DNA of 64,000 bases from Sphingomonas bacterium. GTDB lineage: Bacteria; Pseudomonadota; Alphaproteobacteria; Sphingomonadales; Sphingomonadaceae. Position 1 is the first letter of the stretch. Each line of letters begins with the position of its first letter. Where the stretch lies: assembly GCF_028289855.1 (NCBI RefSeq), contig NZ_JAQGKZ010000105.1, positions 1-64,000 on the forward strand, given 5' to 3'. The notes under the pieces are model-generated. The model was not told where the DNA came from. It saw only the letters and a program-made list of their open reading frames with translations, and searched no databases. The position numbers and the translations under genes are program-made. This document shows positions 44,001-53,545 of the stretch, in pieces.

Positions 44001-44650
44001 GGCTCGATGGATGCCGGATCAAGTCCGGCATGACGGTCGGGAAACGGGATGACATTGGTATTTACCGCTTCATCCTCGCCCAACCGCAAGACCCCGCGAT
44101 CCTGCTCCTCGGCGATGCGCCGTTTCTCGGCTAGTTCCTCGACCTCGCCCGCATCGAAGCTGCTCTCCGCCAGCACAATCAGCAGCAAATCCTCATGGTG
44201 CGCGATCAGGTCGCCGAGATCGAGCAGGCACCCGCCCTTAGACGCGCGACGATTGCCTACGGTCAGCAATCGCGTCAGCCGTCCCCAGCCGAACCGTGTC
44301 GCAGGGTAGGCGACGATATCCGGCGTGCCATCGCGGAACACCAGCCGCGCGCCGACCACCAGGCGAAAGTCGAAAGCGGGTTCGGGTATGGCGTCGGGTT
44401 CGGGAAAATCCTCCCACGGGCGGTCCGCCTCGTGCTTCGCCTTGGCCTTTGCCCACACTTCACTGAACTGTTCTCGCGCTTCCTTGAGCGCGACATACGC
44501 GCGCACCACGCCCGCCACGGTATTACGGTCGGCGATGCCGATGCCCCGCATTCCCAGTGCGATCGCCTCGCCTACCATCTGCTTGGGATGCGATGCGCCG
44601 CGCAGGAACGAGTAATTGGTCGCCGCGACCAGTTCGGCAAAGCCGGTCAT
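41078..44650 (-). CDS. dnaE2: error-prone DNA polymerase DnaE2 (ImuC)
   Basis: A C-family polymerase for SOS mutagenesis with ImuA and ImuB. The 1190 residues begin MTGFAELVAATNYSFLRGASHPKQMV (PHP domain) and include RGSAANSVVCFILGVTSVDP, PPDIDVDFEHERREEV with polymerase Asp residues, and a late OB fold (GVVLVRQRPGTGNAIFMTLEDETG). It is longer than usual (about 1050-1120). Around residues 190-240 it carries an extra stretch, including RHAGLDPASIEPRATGHVVRWTQDQVRGDDVLGD, that is the translation of a palindromic repeat. The start at 44650 overlaps the imuB stop as ATGA; the track start at 44968 is inside imuB. Confidence 0.93.
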   Translation of the reverse strand: MTGFAELVAATNYSFLRGASHPKQMVGEAIALGMRGIGIADRNTVAGVVRAYVALKEAREQFSEVWAKAKAKHEADRPWEDFPEPDAIPEPAFDFRLVVGARLVFRDGTPDIVAYPATRFGWGRLTRLLTVGNRRASKGGCLLDLGDLIAHHEDLLLIVLAESSFDAGEVEELAEKRRIAEEQDRGVLRLGEDEAVNTNVIPFPDRHAGLDPASIEPRATGHVVRWTQDQVRGDDVLGDTMRRLKRIVGGRLWLGVSTLYDGRDNRRLRDLARIVSTVGVPLIATNDALYASPGQRQLHDVVTCIRKGTDVKHAGRILAANAERHLKPAAEMARLFRRYPDAIAQTERLLARIDFTLDQLSYEYPHEPVPEGWQAQDWLEHLVWQTALERYDYRVPDKLYALLHEEFMLIRDRGYAYYFLTVHDVVKFARTQDPPILCQGRGSAANSVVCFILGVTSVDPMKFDLLFSRFVSAERDEPPDIDVDFEHERREEVMQYVYRRYGRDRAAIAATVIHYRSRSTVREVGKALGMTEDVTSRLSSTIWGSYSSKMEEERFTQAGFTLDNPEIGRLKTLVDQLLEFPRHLSQHVGGFVLTQDRLDETVPIHNGAMDKRTFIEWDKDDIDALQLMKVDVLALGMLSCIRKAFDLIEESGGKRHTLDTVPAEVAQVYDMLCEGDSLGLFQVESRAQMSMLPRLRPRQFYDLVVQVAIVRPGPIQGNMVHPYLRRRAKKEAWSFPAPNPRHGRPDELEGVLGKTMGVPLFQEQAMKLAIVAADFSPEDANRLRRAMATFRNVGTIHNLETKMVEGMVRRGYERDFAQRCYDQIKGFGSYGFPESHALAFARLVYVSAWLKCFHPAAFSCALLNSQPMGFYAPAQIVRDAQEKGGVEARAIDVNASRWDNSLEPGDRDLALRLGLRQIDGFREDWAKSLADERAANGPFVSIEELARRAHLPARALRLLADADAWGSIGKGRRDALWEVRRTPSDELPLFAAAGARELGVETDAGLPTMPLSEEVSADYQLTRLSLKGHPMQFLRPMFDAEKVLTCEGVSKATNGARVTVAGVVLVRQRPGTGNAIFMTLEDETGITNVLLWARIFEAQRMQVMGSRLMTVEGEVQRSAKDEGGVVHLIGTRVIDRTHELGRLSEDRKSRPAMAQADIGLIPDPRYEKARPTGGRHPRNVRILPKSRDFH
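43949..44034. repeat. palindromic repeat inserted in frame in dnaE2
   Basis: GTCACCCCGGACTTGATCCTGGGTCC at the left and GGATGCCGGATCAAGTCCGGCATGAC at the right are inverted relatives of one half-element, separated by about 34 bases. The right arm equals the reverse complement of 36953-36978 over 26 bases. Here the element is inside the dnaE2 reading frame without breaking it and contributes about 29 codons (about residues 206-234). Confidence 0.8.
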
Positions 44651-46194
44651 GCGAACACCCCGTGAACGTACCAATCGAGCGCCGGTTTGCCGTCTACGAA
44701 CAGGCCATGACGGAAAATCCAGAGCCGCCGCCCGCGACGGTCCTCGACTCGGTAGTAATCGCGCGTCGGCGCCTCGCGCGGCGCCCACCATGGTGCGGCA
44801 ATTCGTTCGGGTCCCTCTGCCAGTGCGACGTCGTGGAGCGTACGGCGCCAGCGGAACTGGCGCGGCGGTCCGTCGGGAACCCCGGCAATCACGCTTTCGA
44901 TCTGCTGCGGCGGATCGAACAGGTGGATCGGGCGGAGCGGCGGCTCGCCGGGTTCGAGCGCGGGCCAATCGCCGGGCGGCGCGGGATCGGCGGCAGGGAG
45001 CGTGAACTCAGCCTGTTCGGGCAAATGCCGGTCGCGCGGCGCGAACCGTCGTATCCGTCCGCGCCCTAATCTCGTCGTCAGGCGATCGACCAACGCCGCC
45101 AGCTCGGCCTCTGCGACTGCCCCGCCCTCCAGCTTCAATTGCGCCGCGTCGAGCCGCTCGGCGACGGGGATGTCGAGCCGGATCAGATCGAATCCGAACC
45201 CCGGGTCGATCGGATCGGCGAGCGTGTCGATCCGTTCGCGGAATAGCCGCAGTACCGCGGGGACGTCGCGGCTCGGCCTGCCGGTGTCGACCGCCAGAAG
45301 CTGCACTAGGCCATCGGTTCGGAAGAAACGTGCGACGAACCTGCGCCCGCCTTCGTGAGTCTCCTCCAATCGCCCGATCACTTCGGCCATTAGTTCGCCC
45401 AGCACCTCCAATGCGAATTCGGTACGCGCCACTGGTTCGGCAAAGCGGCGCTCGACAAAGATCGGCGGCTTGACGATGCGCGGGGATAGCGGGCTGTCGG
45501 CTTCGCCGATCACGCGCCGCACACGCGTCGCTGCCTCACCACCGAACCGCGCGGCGATCGCCGATAGTGGCCGCACGACGACGTCGCCGATCGTCTTCAA
45601 CCCAGCGCGTTTGAGCGCCAGCGTCGCTTCATCGTCGAGCCCAAGCGCGGCGACCGGCAAGCGCCGCACCGCCTCGTCCTCGCTCGCACCGGTGGTGCGA
45701 TACCGCGCCAATGCGCGCGCCGCGTCGGGATTCCCGGCAAAGGCATGGCTCGCGACGACGCCGAGCCGCGCCAGCCGCACGATGGCGTCCCCCGCCAACG
45801 CGGTTTCGCCGGCGAACAGATGCCCACAGCCCGTCACATCGAGCACCAGTCCGTCGGGCGCATCGATCATCACCCATGGCGTGTAGCGTATGCACCCGTC
45901 CGCCAGCCGTTCGAGCCAGGCATGATCGTCGTGCGGGACATGATCGAACGCTTCGAGCTCGGCGACGCGGGCACGCGAATCGGCCAGCGTCATGCCCGGT
46001 TCGATCCCTAGCCGTGCCGCCGCCGGATCGACCGCGTACAGCCGCTGCGCACCCTTGACCTTCTCGATCACCGCATAGGGCACGCCTGGACGCCCCGCGA
46101 ACACGTGCGGCCGCGCGATCCGCAGCCGCTCAGCCGGCAGCCACGGGAAGTACAGCGCCAGATAGCGGCGCTGTGGCGGGGTCCTGGAAGGCAT
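44647..46194 (-). CDS. imuB: Y-family polymerase-like protein ImuB
   Basis: A 515-residue ImuB, the catalytically inactive Y-family member that bridges DnaE2, ImuA and the sliding clamp. It begins MPSRTPPQRRYLALYFPWLPAERL, with RLYAVDPAAARLGIEPGMTLADSRARV and WVMIDAPDGLVLDVTGCGHLF from the palm. The C-terminal part has the long linker and EQAEFTLPA, possibly the clamp-binding segment. The start at 46194 gives a 65-base overlap with imuA. ATGA overlap with dnaE2 implies tight coupling. The usual polymerase acidic residues are not all present, as expected for ImuB. Confidence 0.93.
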   Translation of the reverse strand: MPSRTPPQRRYLALYFPWLPAERLRIARPHVFAGRPGVPYAVIEKVKGAQRLYAVDPAAARLGIEPGMTLADSRARVAELEAFDHVPHDDHAWLERLADGCIRYTPWVMIDAPDGLVLDVTGCGHLFAGETALAGDAIVRLARLGVVASHAFAGNPDAARALARYRTTGASEDEAVRRLPVAALGLDDEATLALKRAGLKTIGDVVVRPLSAIAARFGGEAATRVRRVIGEADSPLSPRIVKPPIFVERRFAEPVARTEFALEVLGELMAEVIGRLEETHEGGRRFVARFFRTDGLVQLLAVDTGRPSRDVPAVLRLFRERIDTLADPIDPGFGFDLIRLDIPVAERLDAAQLKLEGGAVAEAELAALVDRLTTRLGRGRIRRFAPRDRHLPEQAEFTLPAADPAPPGDWPALEPGEPPLRPIHLFDPPQQIESVIAGVPDGPPRQFRWRRTLHDVALAEGPERIAAPWWAPREAPTRDYYRVEDRRGRRLWIFRHGLFVDGKPALDWYVHGVFA

Positions 46195-46894
46195 GTCGTT
46201 CACGATTCCACTCCACGCGCCACGTTGCACCGGCGGGAGCGGCGCGGCGGCGCAACAATTCGATCTCGAACACCGGATGCCCCGGTGCTCCGGCGGGCGT
46301 CCCGTCGGCCAGCGGTACCGACGGCGCCGCCGCCACCCGCCACCGCGTGTCGGCGGCGCTCGGACTTTCTGCCGCCGCCATCCGCAGCAACAGCACCGTC
46401 ACCCCCGACGCTTCCGCCGCGAGCATGAGACGCCGAGTCGCGGTCAGATCGAGCGCCTTGGGATCGCCCCAACATTCGACCAGCAACGCCCCCAGCCCCG
46501 CGCACCGCGCCGCGCCATTCGCTGCTTTCAGGAGCGCGGCATCATCAGCGACCAGCCCGACCAGCACCGTACCGCCCGCGATCCCCAGCTCGCCCAGCCC
46601 GGTGGCGTAGAGCCGCCCGCATCGCCGTTCCGCCGCCTCGGTGCGCAGCCAAAACAACGGCTTTCCCTCACCCGCCCGCAGCCCCAGCATCGCCGCAAAC
46701 CCCGCGGCACTGCCTGCTTCGCCATCCTCGGCCACCACCTCGTGCAGCCGCCCTCGCCCGAGCCCACCGCCCAGACAGGCATCGATCCCGGCATGCCCGG
46801 TCGCAAAGCGCAAAGCTTCATCACGCGGGCGTGCCTGTTCGAGACGCGCCAGACGCCGCCGCAGCTTGCTGAGCGAGGCTACCGACTCGGCCAT
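46130..46894 (-). CDS. imuA: mutagenesis protein ImuA (RecA-like fold)
   Basis: A 254-residue ImuA: MAESVASLSKLRRRLARLEQARPRDEALRFATGHAGIDACLGGGLGRGRLHEVVAEDGEAGSAAGFAAMLGLRAGEGKPLFWL. It resembles the RecA core but has no classical Walker A. It promotes error-prone repair with ImuB and DnaE2. A LexA box lies 5-19 bases upstream of the ATG at 46894. The start codon has little room for a ribosome-binding site, so the transcript may be leaderless or the true start may be internal. Confidence 0.9.
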   Translation of the reverse strand: MAESVASLSKLRRRLARLEQARPRDEALRFATGHAGIDACLGGGLGRGRLHEVVAEDGEAGSAAGFAAMLGLRAGEGKPLFWLRTEAAERRCGRLYATGLGELGIAGGTVLVGLVADDAALLKAANGAARCAGLGALLVECWGDPKALDLTATRRLMLAAEASGVTVLLLRMAAAESPSAADTRWRVAAAPSVPLADGTPAGAPGHPVFEIELLRRRAAPAGATWRVEWNRERHAFQDPATAPLSGAVLPVAAG

Positions 46895-46898
46895 ATTT

Positions 46899-46913
46899 GT
46901 TCATGATATGTTC
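46899..46913 (-). promoter_or_regulatory. LexA (SOS) box of the imuA-imuB-dnaE2 operon
   Basis: GTTC-ATGATAT-GTTC is an exact match to the alphaproteobacterial LexA site GTTC-N7-GTTC. It lies immediately upstream of imuA, whose operon is SOS-induced in Caulobacter and relatives. LexA bound here would block transcription until DNA damage. Confidence 0.85.
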
Positions 46914-46992
46914 TATTTCAGACGATGCAATCGGATTCGGATCGCTCCCCAGCCTTGCGCGTTTTCGCCAGCGATCATGAGAGGAGGCCGAC

Positions 46993-47286
46993 ATGCCCCA
47001 AGGCGACAAGAGCGCGTACACCGACAAGCAGAAGCGCAAGGCGCAACATATCGAGGAAGGCTACGAAAAGCGCGGCACGCCGAAGAAGGAAGCTGAGGCC
47101 CGCGCTTGGGCGACGGTCAACAAGGAATCGGGCGGCGGCAACAAGTCCGGGTCGGGACGCGGCAAGAAGGACACGCATGTCTCCTCCGCACGCGGTGGGC
47201 TCACGCATAAGGCTGGGACGCCCGAGGCGCGATCGGCGGCGGCGCACAAGGGCTGGGACACCAGACGGCGCGACGCTAGAGCCTGA
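46993..47286 (+). CDS. small basic, lysine-rich conserved protein (often annotated plasmid stabilization)
   Basis: A 97-residue very hydrophilic protein: MPQGDKSAYTDKQKRKAQHIEEGYEKRGTPKKEAEARAWATVNKESGGGNKSGSGRGKK. Relatives are common in sphingomonads and are usually labelled plasmid stabilization protein, without experimental support that I know of. The N-terminal half looks helical, the C-terminal half disordered and basic, suggesting nucleic acid binding. GAGAGGAGG precedes the ATG. It is divergent from the SOS cassette, about 98 bases from imuA, and may share its control region. Confidence 0.8.
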   Translation: MPQGDKSAYTDKQKRKAQHIEEGYEKRGTPKKEAEARAWATVNKESGGGNKSGSGRGKKDTHVSSARGGLTHKAGTPEARSAAAHKGWDTRRRDARA

Positions 47287-47327
47287 TGCGGTGGCGCTAG
47301 GCCGAGAACGGCGCTAAGCGGCGCTGG

Positions 47328-49375
<2,048 letters not shown>

Positions 49376-49379
<4 letters not shown>

Positions 49380-49633
49380 TCGTCCTCGCCTTCGCTCAGT
49401 TCCATAAAGTCCCGCGCCGCGTCGCGGTCGGCGGGATCCTTGAACGCCACGTCGAGATCGGGCGCAACGCCGAGCATGTGCATCAGCGCCCACAGCGCGA
49501 AGCGCCGCCCGCGATCCTGCGTCATGCCGAAATCGACCCGCATCCGCTCGGCGCCCGCCGCAAGGCCGTCGGGCGACAGCGACGCGATGTCGGTCGTTCC
49601 GAAATAGCGGCGGAGCTGGTCGTCGAGGTCCAT
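49376..49633 (-). CDS. small conserved hypothetical protein (85 aa)
   Basis: An 85-residue acidic protein: MDLDDQLRRYFGTTDIASLSPDGLAAGAERMRVDFGMTQDRGRRFALWALMHMLGVAPDLDVAFKDPADRDAARDFMELSEGEDD. The sequence is well balanced and soluble, with no signal peptide. It is the tail of the 382-residue track ORF, whose upstream part is a shadow of the alpha/beta hydrolase. The cat at 49631-49633 gives the start. The stop overlaps nadE by four bases. I know no function for it. Confidence 0.7.
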
Positions 49634-49708
49634 CGCCCCACCCTGCTCTGCTGAGCACTTGCCGACAAGGCTCCCGCCTGCCAGCGTACCGCAAACAGGA
49701 GAGCGCGC

Positions 49709-50602
49709 GTGAAGACACAGGCGAACGGCATCGAGATCGAATATGAAGTCTATGGCGCCGACGATGCGCCGCCGGTCCTGCTCATCATGGGCCTGGGCGC
49801 GCAGCTGACCTTGTGGCCGATGCCGATGGTCGAGCAACTCGTTGAGCGCGGCTATCGCGTGATCCGCTACGACAATCGCGATGTCGGCCTCTCGACCAAG
49901 TTCCACGATGCCGAGGCGCCATCGATGACCGCGATCGTCGGCGCGCTGATGATGGGGCAGAAACCCGACGTCCCGTATCTGCTCGCTGACATGGCCGCCG
50001 ACGCGGTCGGTCTGCTCGACGCCCTCGGCATCGAAAAAGCCCACGTCATGGGCGCGTCGATGGGCGGGATGATCGCGCAGATGGTCGCGGCGACGTATCC
50101 GTATCGCGTGCTCTCGCTGACCTCGATCATGTTGAGCACCGGCAATCCCACGCTGCCGCCCGCTAGCCCGGAGGCGATGGCGGTACTGACTCAGCGCCCC
50201 GAAGGCGCCGACGAGGACTCGATGGTCGCCCACGGCGTCCGCGCCGAAAAGATCATCGGCAGCCCCGGCTACCCCGCCAACGAGGCCGAGCTGACCGAGC
50301 GAGTCCGCGCCAGCTTTCGCCGCATGCATTACCCGCCCGGCTTCGCGCGCCAGATGGCGGCGATCGTCGGCAGCGGCGACCGCCGCGCCGCGCTGAGAAC
50401 AATCACCGCGCCGACGATGGTGATCCACGGCGCCGACGACCCGCTCGTCCCGCTCGCCGCCGGCCGCGACACGGCGGCGACAATTCCCGGTGCCAAGATC
50501 GTCGAGATACCGGGCATGGGACACAATCTGCCCGAACCGCTGATCGGCCCGGTGCTCGATGCGTTCGAGCAGGTGGCGAAGGCGGAAGCGCCGGTCGGCT
50601 GA
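49709..50602 (+). CDS. alpha/beta-fold hydrolase
   Basis: A 297-residue hydrolase. It opens MKTQANGIEIEYEVYGADDAPPVLLIMGLGAQLTLWP, similar to aclacinomycin methylesterase-type proteins. The nucleophile elbow is GASMGGMIAQM (Ser about 117), the acid is in IHGADDPLVPL and the His in GMGHNLPEPL. The start is GTG at 49709 with GGAGAG at correct spacing. It has a large cap domain between the strands. The substrate is unknown. Its promoter region is shared with the divergent 85-residue gene. Confidence 0.9.
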   Translation: MKTQANGIEIEYEVYGADDAPPVLLIMGLGAQLTLWPMPMVEQLVERGYRVIRYDNRDVGLSTKFHDAEAPSMTAIVGALMMGQKPDVPYLLADMAADAVGLLDALGIEKAHVMGASMGGMIAQMVAATYPYRVLSLTSIMLSTGNPTLPPASPEAMAVLTQRPEGADEDSMVAHGVRAEKIIGSPGYPANEAELTERVRASFRRMHYPPGFARQMAAIVGSGDRRAALRTITAPTMVIHGADDPLVPLAAGRDTAATIPGAKIVEIPGMGHNLPEPLIGPVLDAFEQVAKAEAPVG

Positions 50603-50979
50603 GTCTCAAGCCCCGTCGCAAAAGCCGGTGCCCCATTAAGCGCGTGTGCGGGATCGTGGACCTTTCTCCTCGTACGGGGGCGATAACCGCGTGCCGAAGT
50701 TGCGATTGGGTGCCGGAGATGAGCGGTTATTCGGCCCCGGATGGCGGGGAAACAGGCGAGACACCGTCGTTGTGCGACCGAACCTAGCGCATTGCGCGGA
50801 CGTGACTTTCCTTCGCGCCGACGATCCGGCGCAGGGCGGCATGATATTCAGACTGTCAAAGAGCGATTGAAAGCATAGCATTTCGGCTGGTGTGTAGGAA
50901 AATGGTTCCATTCATCTCGTTGATCAACGTCGCTTCTTGCGGGAGTTGAGCGAACAAGTTCCTCGCGCGTTGTCCCACC
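50603..50979. other. 377-base intergenic region without a recognised gene
   Basis: Short ORFs exist on both strands (50646-50870 plus, 50636-50911 minus) but none has a convincing ribosome-binding site or known motif. The plus-strand ORF ends AQGGMIFRLSKSD and cannot be excluded as a real small protein. The stretch should hold the promoter of the UVR-motif gene at 50980. Confidence 0.4.
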
Positions 50980-51261
50980 ATGACCAGCGACATCGAAACC
51001 GTCCGCCTCCGTATGGAAGCCGCCGCGCAAGCGCTCGATTTCGAGCAAGCCAAACGCCTGCGCGACCAGCTCAATCTGATCCGCGGCGGCGCGAGTTTGG
51101 CCGAAGCCGAAGCGAGCGACACGTCCGACCTGACGCGTCAGCAGCCGGGTAAGATGGGTCTGGGCACCAGCCAGCAGCGAATGACGCCACCCGAAGGTTG
51201 GAAGCCGCCGCCCAAGCCCGATTCGATGACCACAGGGAATGGCGGCAAACGCCGCCGCTAA
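50980..51261 (+). CDS. UvrB/UvrC (UVR) motif protein
   Basis: A 93-residue protein whose first 35 residues are a UVR motif: ETVRLRMEAAAQALDFEQAKRLRDQLNLIRGG. This helical hairpin mediates UvrB-UvrC contact in the excinuclease. The remainder is polar and Pro/Gly-rich. Stand-alone UVR proteins are adaptors, for example in protein quality control (McsA) or unknown complexes, so a repair role is only a possibility. The stop CTAA is shared with the convergent flavoprotein gene. Confidence 0.85.
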   Translation: MTSDIETVRLRMEAAAQALDFEQAKRLRDQLNLIRGGASLAEAEASDTSDLTRQQPGKMGLGTSQQRMTPPEGWKPPPKPDSMTTGNGGKRRR

Positions 51262-52418
51262 ACCCGCTGCGCCCCCGCGGCGCGCACCGCGTCAAGCGTC
51301 GGCATCCCGTTGACCGCCATCATCAGGTCCGCCTCGGCCAGAATGCACTTGAGCACGTGCGCCGCGCCTGCCGCGCCATCGAGCGCCAATCCATAAGCGA
51401 ACGGCCGCCCCACCCCGACCGCCTGCGCGCCAAGCGCCAGCGCCTTGATGACGTCGCTGCCCGACCGGATGCCACTGTCGAACCACACCGGCGTGCTACC
51501 CGCCCCCTTCACCACGCCGGGGAGCATGTCGATCGCGGCGATGCCGCCATTGGCCTGGCGCCCGCCATGGTTCGAGCAGAACAGCACGTCGGCACCATGA
51601 TCGACTGCTTTCCGCGCGTCGTCCGGATGGCAGATGCCCTTGAGCACGATCGGCAACTCGGTGACCGACTTGAGCCACGCCATGTCGTCCCAGGTCAGCG
51701 GTCGGGCGAATTGCGACGCCCATAGCATCGTGGCTTCGGCGGGCGCCGTCGCCGGGTCCTTGCCGAACATCTTTTTGAACACCGGATCGGCGAAATAATT
51801 GGCCAAAACGTGCCCGCGGAGCTGCGGGAAATTGCCGGCGTTGAGGTCGCGCGGGCGCCAGCCGGTGACCCAAGTGTCGAGCGTGACCACCAGCGCACGA
51901 TACCCCGCCGCTTCGGCGCGGCGGATCAGGCTTTCGGCGAGATCCTTGTCGCGCGGGGTGTAGAGCTGGAAGAAGCCGGGCACGTCGCCGAGGTGCTTCG
52001 CGACGTCCTCCATCGTGTCGTTGCCGAGCGTCGAGACGGTCATCGGCACGCCGCTCATCGCCGATGCCTGCGCCGCCGCGACGTCACCGTGCTGGTCGGG
52101 GGTGCAGATGCCGGTGACGCCGATCGGGCTCATGAAGATCGGGCTGTGATAGGTGTGGCCGAACAAAGTGGTCGACAGATCGCGACTTGTCGTGCCGACC
52201 ATCATCCGCGGGATCATGCCCCAGTGGCGGAACGCGGCGGCATTCTGGTCCTGCGTCCATTCGTCGCCGCAGCCGCCCTGGACGTAATTGAGCACGTGCG
52301 GCGGCATCGCGGCGGTCGCGCGCTGGACGAGCGTCGCGTAATCGACCGGGAGCTTGGGGAGCACGCCGCGCAAGCCCGCGCCGTAGATCTCGTTCTGATA
52401 GTCGCCGAAATGCCCCAT
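51258..52418 (-). CDS. FMN-dependent alpha-hydroxy acid oxidase (lactate 2-monooxygenase type)
   Basis: A 386-residue flavoprotein of the glycolate/lactate oxidase family. Motifs: PPHVLNYVQGGCGDEWTQDQNAAAFRHW, MSPIGVTGICTPDQHGDVAAAQASAMSGVPM, FQLYTPRDKD, LKGICHPDDARKAVDHGADVLFCSNHGGRQANGGIAAID with the active-site His, and GIRSGSDVIKALALGAQAVGVGRPFAYG. The N-terminus MGHFGDYQNEIYGAGLRGVLPKLPVDY is that of lactate 2-monooxygenases. The start 52418 is preferred to 52481. It oxidises an L-2-hydroxy acid; which one is not evident. Confidence 0.9.
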   Translation of the reverse strand: MGHFGDYQNEIYGAGLRGVLPKLPVDYATLVQRATAAMPPHVLNYVQGGCGDEWTQDQNAAAFRHWGMIPRMMVGTTSRDLSTTLFGHTYHSPIFMSPIGVTGICTPDQHGDVAAAQASAMSGVPMTVSTLGNDTMEDVAKHLGDVPGFFQLYTPRDKDLAESLIRRAEAAGYRALVVTLDTWVTGWRPRDLNAGNFPQLRGHVLANYFADPVFKKMFGKDPATAPAEATMLWASQFARPLTWDDMAWLKSVTELPIVLKGICHPDDARKAVDHGADVLFCSNHGGRQANGGIAAIDMLPGVVKGAGSTPVWFDSGIRSGSDVIKALALGAQAVGVGRPFAYGLALDGAAGAAHVLKCILAEADLMMAVNGMPTLDAVRAAGAQRV

Positions 52419-52491
52419 TGCTCTCTCCGTCGATGCGTTGGGCGGATTATGGCCGATCGAACCGACCGTGTCTCGCGCCAACGCGCCGCGG

Positions 52492-53166
52492 TCAGTCGCG
52501 CCGGAGGCGGACGAAGATGTTGGTGGTCAGCCGCCCGGCACGCGGATCGGAATCGAGAATCGCGTCCGGCGGAATGATCCCCGAATGGAGCAGCGCGCCG
52601 GGATAGATGGCGAGCCGGTCGCGTCGCCCCTCGATCCGCCCGATCTCCTCGTAATGCGCGTTCGACCCCTGAACATAGCCGGCCATCGTCGCCGCCGCGC
52701 GCTTCGCGTGATCGACGAACGTGCCTTGGTTACGGGCATCGACGCGCTCGATCCCGGTGGCGCGCTGGCGGAAGAATGCCGTGCCCGGCGTGTCGGTCAG
52801 GTAGTGCATCACCGCGAGATGATCGGGGTCGGTCGAATCGAAATGCGGCGCGCGCTGGGCAGGGTCGAGCGAGCCGGGCGGCGTCGTGACGATCGAGAAG
52901 CTCGCCTCGATCAGGTCGAACCCATCGGCGTCGAACGCACCGCCGATGAACGGCGCGGAGATTTCCAGCAGGTGCTCGACATAGGCATTCGCGCGGGCGT
53001 CGGGCGCGATCGGCTGGCGGAGCCCGGGATAGTAATTGCCCGCGCTCGGCGGAAACGGCGCCATCGCCGCGGCCAGCGCGACCGCCGCGCCGGGGGCGCC
53101 CGTGACGTCATCGATGACGACGACCGGGATTTGCGCGTCGCCGATGTGGCGCAGTTCGGGTGTCAT
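52492..53166 (-). CDS. DUF6445 family protein (2-oxoglutarate-oxygenase-like)
   Basis: A 224-residue protein of the DUF6445 family. PHFDSTDPDHLAVMHYLTDTPGTAFFRQRATG has the H-x-D of a double-stranded beta-helix iron site, and RDRLAIYPGALLHSGIIP holds a second His. This is the arrangement of Fe(II)/2-oxoglutarate oxygenases, although activity has not to my knowledge been shown. In sphingomonads such genes often accompany TonB-dependent receptor loci. It lies 73 bases upstream of the flavoprotein on the same strand. Confidence 0.78.
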   Translation of the reverse strand: MTPELRHIGDAQIPVVVIDDVTGAPGAAVALAAAMAPFPPSAGNYYPGLRQPIAPDARANAYVEHLLEISAPFIGGAFDADGFDLIEASFSIVTTPPGSLDPAQRAPHFDSTDPDHLAVMHYLTDTPGTAFFRQRATGIERVDARNQGTFVDHAKRAAATMAGYVQGSNAHYEEIGRIEGRRDRLAIYPGALLHSGIIPPDAILDSDPRAGRLTTNIFVRLRRD

Positions 53167-53210
53167 CGCCTCTCCGGGGGAATTTGGAGCGACGTTATGC
53201 GGGAGTAACT

Positions 53211-53297
53211 CGCCGCGGCAAAGCCGCGTCGTCAGTCGTCGCTGCGCGACGCTGGCCGCGCTGGCGCGAGGTCTATTTAGCTACGCTAAATTGTCCC
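53211..53297 (-). repeat. two-hairpin dispersed repeat, copy B
   Basis: CGCCGCGGCAAAGCCGCGTCGTCAG (53211-53235) is the exact reverse complement of 14131-14155. Further along, ATTTAGC-TAC-GCTAAAT (53275-53291) occupies the place of the GGATTAGC hairpin of copy A, and a GGCCAGC/GCTGGCC block is shared between them. The two copies are therefore one element in opposite orientation, diverged in the first hairpin. Confidence 0.6.
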
Positions 53298-53313
53298 GCG
53301 CTGCGCGGTGGCG

Positions 53314-53465
53314 GTGGAGGCAGTCATCGCCGAACCCGTCTCTCGCGGCCGATCTCTCATTGGTGTGCTTTGGTACCGCGGGTTCGCAAGCGACTGGCCG
53401 AGGTGGAGGCAGTCACCGCCGAACCCGTCTCTGGCGGCTGATCTCTCGTTGGTGCGTTTGGTACC
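53314..53465 (+). repeat. tandem pair of 64-base direct repeats
   Basis: GTGGAGGCAGTCATCGCCGAACCCGTCTCTCGCGG...TTTGGTACC (53314-53377) recurs as GTGGAGGCAGTCACCGCCGAACCCGTCTCTGGCGG...TTTGGTACC (53403-53465), differing at a handful of positions. The period is 89 bases. The unit is non-coding in any convincing frame and lies upstream of the citrate-lyase-like operon, on the same strand. Confidence 0.75.
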
Positions 53466-53545
53466 ATCCTCCCCCGGGGACGGGTCAAAAACGCGATGCG
53501 CAGCAGGTGTTGCCCCGACTGTGCGAAGTGGAGATGTCGATGAGA

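Noticed and set aside
44049-45069. Plus-strand ORFs antisense to dnaE2 and imuB
   Set aside because: Arg/Ser-rich shadows of the high-GC coding strand; the minus strand has clear DnaE2 and ImuB motifs.
50646-50870. 74-residue plus-strand ORF MRDRGPFSSYGGDNR
   Set aside because: No clear ribosome-binding site or family, and an equally long ORF lies on the opposite strand. Kept only as a possibility in the intergenic entry.
53314-53465. Direct repeats as a CRISPR array
   Set aside because: Only two units, 63-64 bases long with a 25-base gap, imperfect, and no cas gene nearby.
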